Notes under the pieces: generated by a model
Told to the model about the DNA's origin: nothing
Seen by the model: only the letters and a program-made list of their open reading frames with translations
The model's database searches: none
Position numbers and translations under genes: made by a program
In this document: positions 55,331 through 64,000 of the stretch, piece after piece
How positions within the stretch are numbered: the stretch's first letter is position 1
How the letters are laid out: each line of letters opens with the position of its first letter
DNA from: Vandiemenella viatica
Taxonomy: Eukaryota > Arthropoda > Insecta > Orthoptera > Morabidae
Assembly (NCBI GenBank): GCA_031002005.1
Contig: CM061921.1
Span: forward strand, 146,539,283 to 146,603,282
Reading direction: 5' to 3'
DNA length: 64,000 nt

Positions 55331-55892
55331 ATTTATGGTATGCATATTAAGAAGCAATGAAGTATGAATTAAAAGCACTTTCAAACAGAAATAGTAGTAA
55401 TATATGCCAAAGTAGATAGAGAAGTAAATGTTTTCATTATAAGTCGTTAAAATAGAGTATAATATTGATATTCTGGGCATATTTCTAATTCCTAGATAAT
55501 ACCGCGTTTGAGATAGACCCAGCAACAAAAATGGTTAAAAATCGACCAAATTTTTATTTTTAAGTAAAAAAAATGAAAACAACCGTAGTTCTCTCGTTAA
55601 TGAGCTGCCTCAAACGCTGGGTTAAAAACAAAAAATTTATGGATGCTTTTATTTCCTTGAAAAATCCCCACAGAGTATAATTTTAAACACGGTAGGATAT
55701 TCGGTTTTGGGCCAAATAAACATGTAACATGTGCTACTGTGAAGCCTACATCTTATTCCGTTTAATTCCTAGAGGGTATGATAAACGGACAGAGAGCTGA
55801 TTAATTTTTAATTAACTTAAAACATGAAAAAATTTGTTTTAAGAAAATATTGTCTTCCTTATCTGATATTTAAATAAGTTTTTTTGTTGCAG

Positions 55893-56051
55893 CCGTTGAA
55901 GACAGCTGTCAGGATGTTCAAGAAACTGAACTGTTCCGATCCGAAATTTTTGACTGGGATCGGAGACAACATCGTGAACACGAGTGCAGTGACAGTACTC
56001 CCCAAACCAAGGAAAAAGCGGCTGCGGCAATCACAGACCAGTCCGCGATAA
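55893..56051 (+). CDS. secreted Frizzled-related protein, last coding exon
   Basis: Acceptor TTTTTTTGTTGCAG|CCG at 55892/55893, entered in phase 0, exactly as required by the donor at 37898. It encodes 52 codons: PLKTAVRMFKKLNCSDPKF, the last helix and final NTR cysteine of sFRPs (compare the K..F....K...HEC/C.P.F pattern of vertebrate members), then a variable segment TGIGDNIVNTSAVTVLPKP and a basic tail RKKRLRQ. The stop TAA is at 56049-56051. A basic C-terminus is common in sFRPs and may aid heparan-sulphate binding; that role is inferred. Together with 37657-37898 it gives 132 residues of the C-terminal half of the protein. Confidence 0.85.
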   Translation, partial: PLKTAVRMFKKLNCSDPKFLTGIGDNIVNTSAVTVLPKPRKKRLRQSQTSPR

Positions 56052-57120
56052 ATCAAAAACTCAAATCTCAATTTTGTGATCGTTCTTTCTGTATCAGATT
56101 AATGTTCTACACAATGCATGGAATATTATGTTTCTATTTGTGTAAATACATAATATATCTGTGATAAATGTAATTTAGAAGTTTCAATTCATTTTCTATG
56201 TTGAGAAAATTTACGAATCTGCGGCGTTAAATGCAAAGTCTGAATGTAGTTAATGTAAGATGGCTGTTTAGAAGTGATATGTGCCATGGAAACAACAGGG
56301 TTATTAATTATGTTACACTGCAGTCCTACTGTATGCATTTTTTATGGTGTGTAAATAGTAATTTGTGTCTATGCTATCGAATTGAAAGCGATCTTCTGTG
56401 CAGCATTAGCTAAGTACTCTAAATCATGAGGTAACTAGATTAGAATTGTTTTGATATTATTGCTTAAAACCACTAAAAACACCTAATAACAGGTTTCTTT
56501 TTTAAAAAGAAGAAAACACGAATATATTTTCACGTTGACACAAATATCAGTTGGTTTGAGAAAATAAAAAATCAGTTTTAAACAAAACAAAACAAAATCA
56601 AAACAAAAAATCAATCAACATGATTACTTGAAAGATTGTCTGTTTGAGATGAAGATTTGGAATTTGAGCTAGGAGATAAAATGTAGCCTTCGTATTGATG
56701 GGATATTTGAAATATAATGTCATTTAATCATAGAGGGTTACACCAAAAAATTAATTAAGAAATTAGTACCTCAAAGATTTACAGTTTAGGTTTACAGAGC
56801 GACGCAAAAAACTGTCTCCTTTATTTACTGGAAAATCTGATATTAGTCTATAAGATATTTTCTACTATTGATAATAAACTAAAATCTCAGAACAATGTTC
56901 TAGTCTTACATTCACCTTATGAGTAACTTTGGGCTTGATACACGCGGTTGTGTTTCTGACCTAAATATATATACGTGCAGTGAATACTGTGTTTATACGT
57001 TCATTGTCTACAATTTGTAGAACTGCTGTCATTTCTGTAATTCGCTTTAAGTTCATAAATTACTTGGCTGAGTATGTACTTTGGTTGAGTATGCTTCTTC
57101 TGTTAAATAAATATTGTTTT
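56052..57120 (+). other. presumed sFRP 3' UTR and downstream flank
   Basis: AT-rich and free of recognisable transposons, unlike the rest of the window. Candidate poly(A) signals AATAAA are at 56563-56568 and 57106-57111; which is used cannot be told. Confidence 0.4.
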
Positions 57121-57700
57121 ATCGAAATAATTTTTTTTTAATGTCACCTTTTCCTATTGCTCATATATCAAAGCTACGACATTAATAGATGAAATATAAA
57201 TAACTTATTACAATTTTACTATAGTATAAGCTATCTAAATTGGAAGCTGTTTAAAGATTTATATAATAATTATTCTAGTTTTTAACTTAAGTTTATCAAC
57301 TTTTCATTAAATGTTTTTAAACTCTAATAAATATTAATTAAACTACGTTTAACCTAAAGAAAACGATGTATCGATTTTAATGCGGATTATATGTATGTAT
57401 ACTCTGTAACAGTTGTTGCTACTTACAGTTAATTAATCATAATTTATGAAGAATGCATCATAAGAAAAAATATATGAGTAGATGAAATCTAGACGCTTAT
57501 AACCATAATGCATTTGATCACCAGGGCAGTATTCTCTTAAACAGAAGCTATGAATAGAATACGTACTTCTTATTCATATAACCTCATCTGTTGAAAGTTC
57601 CCATTAAGTTAGGTATGTTCAATTTGGCCCGATCTGAGAAAAGTATTGACGTTAAGAAATATTGCATCATGTCATTCTGAAAACCATTAATATAACCAAC
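57121..57700. other. no recognised feature
   Basis: Very AT-rich. Confidence 0.4.
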
Positions 57701-57704
57701 AAAT

Positions 57705-57940
57705 GGTCTCTATACCCTGTTCACTCTAAACCGGCGGTTCAAGGTCATGTTCCCATCGCCCCTCTCCTCACCTCACTACCTTCTTCCGTTCCTACCTCTC
57801 CGAGCTCACCGTATTGTCCATGTAGGACAATTGCATATTTCCTTTATGTATGTAGGGGAAAGGGCAACGGAGTGGGGATAGAGCATACTAACCTTCAGCT
57901 ACCTCTGTTAACTAAACGGGCTATAATTTGTCGCTTAGCA
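57705..57940 (+). repeat. dispersed repeat family R2, copy 2
   Basis: Same landmarks as 55098-55330 (TATACCCTGTTCACTC, GAGTGGGGATAGAG, CTGTTAACTAAACGGGCTATA) with an extra C/T-rich stretch at 57755-57800. Confidence 0.65.
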
Positions 57941-58239
57941 ATTCAAAACAGAACATGGTTTTCGTTATTAATCACACCCAAATAATGAGAATGTAAAATA
58001 CTACTCTCTCGCACAAATTTTAGAGACCTATATCGCTCATCACTGTTAATTAGCACGCTTCTGTATAGTATTCAAGGAATATGACACATATATGTTTGTA
58101 ATTTTATATCTCCTTTCCTTTTTATCCCCAATATAAAGGTGTATTAATTCGCCGCATGATGCGGAAGATCCTGGAAGAATGCTGGTCGCTAGAAAGATGG
58201 TTTGTCCCACATTGTATTGTCAGTTTTTGAAACAACGTA

Positions 58240-58690
58240 TTTAATTTAACTGTGATGGTGCGCTTGCTCCGGTGCCAATTTCCCTATACATCCATTTTTC
58301 CCTCTTTGCTTTTCCCACCTACTTTTTCCCTCTAATAATTTCAACTTTAAATTCTTTTAGCGTTTTTGGTAAATTATTCATAATTTCTCTTGGTAATTTA
58401 TTCCAATCCCTGACACTCTTACCTACAAAATAAAATATTGCCACGCCCTTACGCCTGAAATCGAGTGCTAGTTTGTGGTCACGGTCATCTTTTCCCTTCC
58501 ATACACCTCTCCTAATTCTTCCACCAATATCTTTCTACGTCTCATCACCAATATATACCGTGTACACTCCCATGACTCTCTTCACCCTACTCCTGTCTTC
58601 TAATGAATATCATTCCAGCACTTTTATCACATCACTTAATGATTGTTTTCTGCGGTAATTTCCAGAGGCCAATCTAGCTGTCCTTCCTGT
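58240..58690 (-). pseudogene. LINE G, C-terminal end (jockey-like)
   Basis: On the - strand the reading RRKQSLSDVIKVLEWYSLED (58655-58600), RGVWKGKDDRDHKLALDFRR (about 58510-58450) and SVRDWNKLPREIMNNLPKTL (about 58420-58355) follows the C-terminus of jockey/CR1-type polymerases, where a W..LP......P.....FK.L block ends the protein. At least one stop interrupts it (about 58541). Confidence 0.7.
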
Positions 58691-58859
58691 GCAAATTACA
58701 CAGCGAAACACTGCGCACAGAATATAATTTATGGTTACAGACATCTTCTTTTATGACAATCTAAACGAACAGTTCCGTAGTTTGGAGCACCGTGAGAAAT
58801 GTATAGAAGTCCATGCTAATCTATATCAGAATTACGATTGACCTAGTGGCTACGGATTC

Positions 58860-58905
58860 CACGTTAAACTGTAGGTCTTCTTTACCCGGTAGGATTACCG
58901 TGTTA
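58860..58905 (+). repeat. fragment of the 22380 SINE family
   Basis: TTAAACTGTAGGTC and ACCCGGTAGGATTACC are shared with 22512-22551. Confidence 0.55.
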
Positions 58906-58909
58906 GGCT

Positions 58910-59510
58910 AGGAAAGGAACTGGCCACCTTACTTAACTATACCTCCTTTGGGAGAGTCCAACCAACCTTCGCGTTCAATACCAATCTTAGCTTTTTCACT
59001 TAATCCAAATCCGGAGGCACAGCTCATGTTAATACGACGCCAGGAGGAAGGATCAATTCTGAAGACTTTTCACAGATAATGTCTAAAAAATATGTTTATT
59101 TATCTTCCACTACAATAAGACTTGAAACCTTCCGTGAAGACAGTTGCAGTGGAGTCAATGATCCTCTTGACAGGGATGCAGGTTGTGACAATAGATGCTT
59201 ATCTTGAAACTGCAAAACTCGATATTAGTGACCTTTGTCAAACTAGTATTTTCACTGTCTTAGGGTTAAAAGAAGTAAAAATAATGTTAAATCGAAAAAA
59301 TAGTCCTCTCTTTGAGTGCTGATACTGCTATCGAATACATATGAGAATACGGACATTTAAGTTCTTTTGAGAAAATTCTTAGCAATGTGGTTACAAAACG
59401 AATTTGTTTCATATGTAATTTCACTGCATACTGAAAGATGATCAGTACGCTGCTACCACGAGGACTGAGAACATCCCTCATGCCCTTGCTGTTTGACATG
59501 TTACTGGAAG
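58910..59510. other. no recognised gene
   Basis: An open stretch at 59122-59322 (+) lacks recognisable domains. Confidence 0.4.
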
Positions 59511-59516
59511 ATTTAA

Positions 59517-59655
59517 TTTGTTATGGCTTTACAACTCGTCGATCAAAGGTGGGAGAGAAAGAGGACAAGTAACGGGAAGGAGCTCGGCCATATCTTTTTG
59601 AAGGAACCATTCTGTCATTCGCCTGGAGTGATTTAGGGAAACGATGGAAAACCGA
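59517..59655 (-). mobile_element. SINE family A, copy 11, diverged
   Basis: Inverted: TTATGGCTTTACAACTCGTC, GAACCATTCTGTCATTCGCC, TGGAGTGATTTAGGGAAACG; B-box region only as GGACGGGGATTTGAAC (59662-59677). Old, head lost. Confidence 0.78.
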
Positions 59656-59699
59656 AATCAGGACGGGGATTTGAACAAGTTTTCCCGAGAAATGGGCCC

Positions 59700-60930
59700 G
59701 ACCCATTGGGATGAGAAAATAGACATACCTTAAAACACAAATTATCTGTTTCCGTAACAGATAGTCCTCTATCGAACTGCCCTAACGATTTATAAATAAA
59801 CGCTTGGGCTTATCATCAGGCAAATCATCCGTTATCTGTTTCCTGCAGAAACGGAATGTGGATAATATACAGCTAGGACCATATCACTTCCCATACTGTA
59901 GCAATTGAAAATACCTGTGTATCAAAATAGGCAAAGGACCTAATGGACGCAGCAGATCAAGATAATTTCGAACAAGCGAAAGACTGCGTTGAAGTTTATT
60001 CCCTTAACGTGTGAGTTTGTGGAAATAGACAATTTTACTTCGAATGGTTATGTGGTACAAAATTATTTAAGCTGGTTCACTTTCACCAATCTAAAGAAAA
60101 CTTTTACAATTTACTTCAAAAACACATAGCCAATTAAGAAACGATATATCATTCATTACATCTCTTGAGTTTCACTTTTTTAAGAAAACAGTTTCTCTTT
60201 TCGAATTTAGAGCATTTGTTTGTAAATATTGGTGCTATACCACACCGTGTCACTTCAACTAATTTATTTGTCCAATAACATCTATCATTTCAATGTCCGT
60301 TCACGATCTGCTTTCTTCTACGCCATCTTCTAAGTCTCACATTTTTACTCGCCCGAAATCATATTTTACTTCTCAGTGTTGCAATCCTTCAATTTACGCG
60401 CCTTCTCAATTATCATCGAATAGTTATGGTATAAATAAAATTATGGTAATCATTTAACATATCAAATAGGCGGGGTGTATTCGATACATTGTAGGGCTAT
60501 TAAAAGAACCTGGTGTGACACAGACCCTATTGATCTCCCATCAGGCCACACATCGATTATGCATGCGTCTTCAATGAATCTGCTTCGCGCTTCAAAGCTT
60601 CAACACGGTCCAGCCACAACCTGGCTGCAATGTTGTAAACAATTTTTAGTCAAGCAAATGAATCTTACTAACCAAACCCCTTGTATATAACATTTAAATC
60701 TAGAAAATAATGCTCATAACGGGTCATTGCCGGCAAGTAGAATAATACTCCATTATTACGTCACGCTTTTCTATATGATATGCAGAAACGATCATCCCAC
60801 GAACATTCACTCTAGTATTATATCTCAACAGTTTTGAAAATGACCATATAGCCAAACCGTCTGAATTTTTGTCAGAATATAACAATTTAGTCCATATTTC
60901 AGTGTTTAATCCAGACACGTAATCTTATTA
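59700..60930. other. no recognised gene
   Basis: AT-rich with no repeat copy in the window. Confidence 0.45.
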
Positions 60931-60934
60931 AGCG

Positions 60935-61590
60935 TATTTGAATCTGAAGTTGAATTTGTCTCAGATTTTCACTCTGCTCAAAGCGTCATCAATTTACTCA
61001 GCAATAAAGAGCGAAGACCTGCATCATCATACTGCATTACCATTAATCTTTGGTGTAGTTACAAATAAGCGACGTCACCAAATACCACAACTCAAAAATT
61101 ATAGAATCGGAAATATAAAAACAAAAAGTAAAACAAATGACGTATAGCGCAGGAGAAATGATTACAATAACAACTCGAACAGGACAAGTAAATAAGGAAA
61201 GAGAATTCTGTTATTCAAAAAGTAAAATGGCAAATGCGATATCAGAAGTAGACCAGCACTCGCAAAAAGCCTTTGGCAATAAAAACTGTCCTATGAACAG
61301 CTGTCATTTGTGGAAGTAAAGCTTGTGGTTTGAAAGGTAAAATTTAAGCATTCTAAGTGAGATGCCATAGAAGGATGTGTAAGAATCAAGTGGAAAAATA
61401 AAGTACAAAACAAAATCTAGTTAACGATAAGTGAAGAAGAGAGTTTACCAAAGGTTCTATCAAAAATAAGAGTGAGGACGGTGAGCGGCATTTTAAGAGT
61501 TGAGGGATTAGTTAATTTGTTTATGGATGAAAAAGCTAAAACAGATTGTGCTGTGGGCATTCTGATATAAAGGAACAGACCTCCCGAGGG
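60935..61590 (+). pseudogene. LINE H, C-terminal part, decayed
   Basis: Fragments in several frames parallel 50200-52200: EFCYSKSKMANAISEVDQHS then QKAFGNKNC (61204-61290), ISEEESLPKVLSKIRVRTVS (61430-61490) and RVEGLVNLFMDEKAKTDC (61497-61552; compare RHAGLVNVLVEGTVEGKNC in the copy at 51725). It ends beside the hAT element at 61600. Confidence 0.7.
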
Positions 61591-61599
61591 ACTGATAAC

Positions 61600-62457
61600 T
61601 AGGATTCGGATCTTAATGACCAAAAAAAAATATATTCATGCAAATATGACCCAAAAACTGGGAAATATGACCTAAAAATAACAAAATATTACCAAATTTA
61701 AATTTACTATAAATAAAAATATGCTCAGTTATACATAATTTATATTATCTCTAGTGTTCCTTTTACGTAGACATCATAATTTGCTTCCGTGCACTCACTG
61801 CAGTCTGCACCATTGGAAAATTAAATTTTAAATCGCTTTGTTGAAGTCATTTTAATTTCACATATTTAGAGTCAAGAACTCTTTCGACTGTACTAAAATA
61901 CTCTTCTCGTAATTCCTAATATAACTCCGTAACTTCACACTTTCAGAAAATTATGTTTTCGGCGTGGTGGTGCTCACTGATCTACTGCAGATTTAATACT
62001 GACTGCGGATTATTTTCATAAGTATTGGCGACAATGAGACATTGACTTGACGTGGCTCGACACAGGCATGCTGCTGCTGCATTGTCAATATTAACAGGCG
62101 AGCGGAACATTACGTTTAGAGAGTGACAACAAAGATATAACTTTAATTCTTGATTGGTCAAATCTGACCAATTCAGTGACTTTTTTTTCCCTTCCAATGT
62201 GTAATAGGGATATAGTTCGCTGAATAATTATCTTAATTTCTTTTCATCTCTAACTTCTGGCAAATTCCCGATACCATTAAAAATTACCAGATTTTTCCTC
62301 AAAATACGACCATATGACCATAAATATTATCGTAATATGACCAAAACTAGGAAAAATGACCTGAATATGCATTTATATCAATCAGTGTTTAATTCGGCAG
62401 TACAGCTCTAAAAGAAGGCAGGAAAAAATATGACTTGTCATAAAGATCCGAATCCTA
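61600..62457 (+). mobile_element. hAT-type MITE family H, copy C
   Basis: 858 bp. Ends TAGGATTCGGATCTTAATG and AAGATCCGAATCCTA; exact 8-bp target duplication CTGATAAC at 61592-61599 and 62458-62465. Internal order is the same as copy B (40440): AATATGACC repeats, TTGCTTCCGTGCACTCACTG, TCTACTGCAGATTTAA, AACATTACGTTTAGAGAGTG. Confidence 0.95.
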
Positions 62458-62499
62458 CTGATAACATAAGAAATTCCACCCAAGATTAAAGAGTATACG

Positions 62500-62800
62500 A
62501 GTCAGAGCGTCAAGAGTGCGCCGCGGATATGTAGTTTCCAACGTTCTCCCGCCATAAACAACGCAGTAGTAGACTTTGTATACTTAATGACCGAGACCAT
62601 CGATGTCTGCGTCGAGGTGACAGTGTTGACAGACAGACAACACTGCGCCAAGAAACAGAGAAACTGAATATTGGACGTACAACAGAAGTGTTCGTGCAGC
62701 AAAAGTTGGCGTAGATGGGATATGGCAGCAGAAGACCGACGCGAGTGCCTCTGCTAACAAAACATCATTGACGGCAGCGCCTCTCCTCGGCTTGTGAACA
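62500..62800 (-). repeat. dispersed repeat family R1, copy 2
   Basis: Inverse copy of 32700-33010 (GATGGGATATGGCAGCAGAAG; CAGACAGACAACACTGCG; CGAGTGCCTCTGCTAACAAAAC). Confidence 0.6.
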
Positions 62801-62854
62801 CTTCGGTTGCACCCTAGATAACTAGAGAAAGGTTGCGTGGCCAGATTAGTCACG

Positions 62855-63352
62855 ATTCCAGTTGGTAAGAACTGATGATAGAGTTCGAGTGTGGCGCAGC
62901 CAGATTGTCAGGAAGCTGATAGTGGCTCCATTCTGGAATGGACATGTTGTGAGACCTCTGGTGAAACCGAACAGATCATTGATGGAAATGGTTATGTTTA
63001 GCTACTTGGAGACCATCAACCAGGATGACAATGCATCATGTCACCAGGCCAAACTCCTTCATGACTGGTTAGAGGAACATTTTGGACTATTCCAGTGAAT
63101 TATTTGGCCACCTAGATAGCGAGACACGAATCCAACAGAACATATCTCGAACAGGGTCGAAAGGTTGTACACAACATCCTGCACCGCCAATACTTCCGCA
63201 AATTATTATGTATATCTGTAGAAGAATCATGGCTGCATATTTCTTCAGGGGACTTGTTGAGTCAACGATACGTCGGAGTGGTGAATTTCGCCAGGCAAAA
63301 GGAGGTCCCACAAGCTTTTAGGAGGTATTCCATGACTTTTGGCACTTCAGTG
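62855..63352 (+). pseudogene. Tc1-like transposase, third family, C-terminal half
   Basis: Reads RTDDRVRVWR after the first catalytic Asp region (lost), then INQDDNASCHQAKLLHDWLE with the second Asp, a frameshift, then RDTNPTEHISNRVERL with the Glu region (about 63122-63168), and GGPTSF at the C-terminus (63304-63321). The element's right end TTTGGCACTTCAGTG|TA is at 63338-63352. The 5' half is missing and frameshifts are present. Different from both other Tc1-like families in the window. Confidence 0.8.
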
Positions 63353-63354
63353 TA

Positions 63355-63600
63355 TATGTACTGCCGAAAAGAAAAATGAATGTTGGCGCGTAAGTTTGTA
63401 TATTTCTTTTCCAATAAATAAAATTTATAAAAACTGGTCAAAGATATGTTTAAATTTTTATTTTATTACTGAACTCATCTGCAGTTCATTAAGCTCTATC
63501 AGGAAGTTTTTTTGGCACATCATCATCCCTCCGACGAGCAAATACATTGATCAGCAAGAACATTATAACTACCTATCAACTATCGATATAAACCCATCCA
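63355..63600. other. no recognised feature
   Basis: AT-rich spacer. Confidence 0.4.
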
Positions 63601-63604
63601 GGCG

Positions 63605-64000
63605 ATAGCTGCGTCACCTGAAGAGGAATGACTGCTAGTCAGACACATGCACGGTGAATGCAGTATCAGTGAGCGTGCTACCCCTCATTACAGATGTCGT
63701 ACGTCGTAGCGAGGAGACTGGTGAAACAGGACAGGCGGCGAACTGTGAAGTAACTAACATCAGACTTTAATGATGGACATAGTACAAGTGTTTCTGAACA
63801 CACAGTGCACCGAACACTCCTAACGATGGGATGGTCTGATGAATCCCAATACCTTCTTCATCATGCCGATGAGAGGGTGCGAATCCGTCGTTTTCAGGGG
63901 AACAGCTTCTTGAAGCCTGTACTGCGGGACGGAGACAAGCTGGTGGCGGCTCAATTATGCTCTGTGGAAAGTTCACATGGGTATCCATAGCTCCTGTGGA
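63605..64000 (+). pseudogene. Tc1-like transposase (same family as 20045), cut by window end
   Basis: Nucleotide-level match to the complement of 20045-20860: GACTTTAATGATGGACATAG, ACACAGTGCACCGAACACTC, then, after an internal deletion of the region between helix-turn-helix and first Asp, MGWSDESQYLLHHADERVRI and the later FLKPVLRDGDKLVAAQL. It continues beyond 64000. Confidence 0.8.

Larger units (their letters stand above)
37899..55892 (+). other. sFRP intron, 17,994 bp
   Basis: Bounded by GTCAGT and a pyrimidine-rich acceptor TTTTTTTGTTGCAG. Both ends leave the frame at phase 0, so the flanking exons join without a split codon. Nearly the whole intron consists of recognisable mobile elements and contains the 1,000-N assembly gap at 50725-51724. 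No additional exon was recognised inside it. Confidence 0.75.

Noticed and set aside
1..64000. CRISPR array, prokaryotic operons, rRNA genes, integrated viral genes
   Set aside because: No regularly spaced short repeats with unique spacers, no operon structure, no rRNA signatures and no viral structural or replicase motifs were recognised; reverse transcriptases present are of the LINE type.

Overview
This is eukaryotic, AT-rich, gene-poor DNA dominated by transposable elements. Several tRNA-derived SINE families, many decayed LINEs, Tc1/mariner, hAT, Helitron-like and foldback elements, and the coding remnants they carry, fit an arthropod with a large repeat-filled genome. A hemimetabolous (polyneopteran) insect is my best guess; the species cannot be fixed from the sequence. 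There are no prokaryotic operons, no CRISPR arrays and no convincing free-standing tRNA or rRNA genes.

One host gene is supported. Two exons on the + strand (37657-37898 and 55893-56051) encode the C-terminal netrin-like (NTR) half of a secreted Frizzled-related protein (sFRP), a presumed extracellular Wnt-pathway modulator. The splice sites are good, the junction is in phase (0/0), and a stop codon plus a long AT-rich 3' flank follow. The intron between them is 17,994 bp. The 5' exons, including the Frizzled cysteine-rich domain, were not found and probably lie upstream of the window.

Layout. 1-930: end of a jockey/CR1-like LINE. 1.1-5.5 kb: inverted SINE pair, SINE, small hAT MITE, tandem repeat. 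5.6-9.8 kb: LINE A on the - strand split by a Tc1-like element. 10.7-11.6 kb: long-TIR DNA transposon. 12.5-15.1 kb: SINE cluster. 17.5-18.0 kb: tandem repeat. 20-21 kb: Tc1-like remnant. 22.4-26.1 kb: tRNA-like SINE, MITE, foldback element, ZBED5-like hAT relic. 28-30 kb: MITE, long-TIR element, hammerhead-like motifs. 30.4-31.4 kb: Tc1-like element with a SINE inside. 33-37.5 kb: SINEs, hAT MITE with a mariner MITE inside, nested SINEs. 37.66-56.05 kb: sFRP exons and intron; the intron holds Helitron-like, mariner, SINE, hAT and at least five LINE remnants, a 1,000-N gap, a long perfect hairpin and a LINE gag relic. 58-64 kb: LINE ends, third hAT MITE, two Tc1-like remnants.

The repeats record a clear order of insertion: exact target-site duplications date several SINEs and hAT elements as younger than the elements they sit in, and a Helitron-type insertion can be checked against a paralogous empty site inside the window. 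I found no evidence of a new multi-gene system. The most valuable results are the sFRP exons and several apparently uncatalogued element families with well-defined ends.
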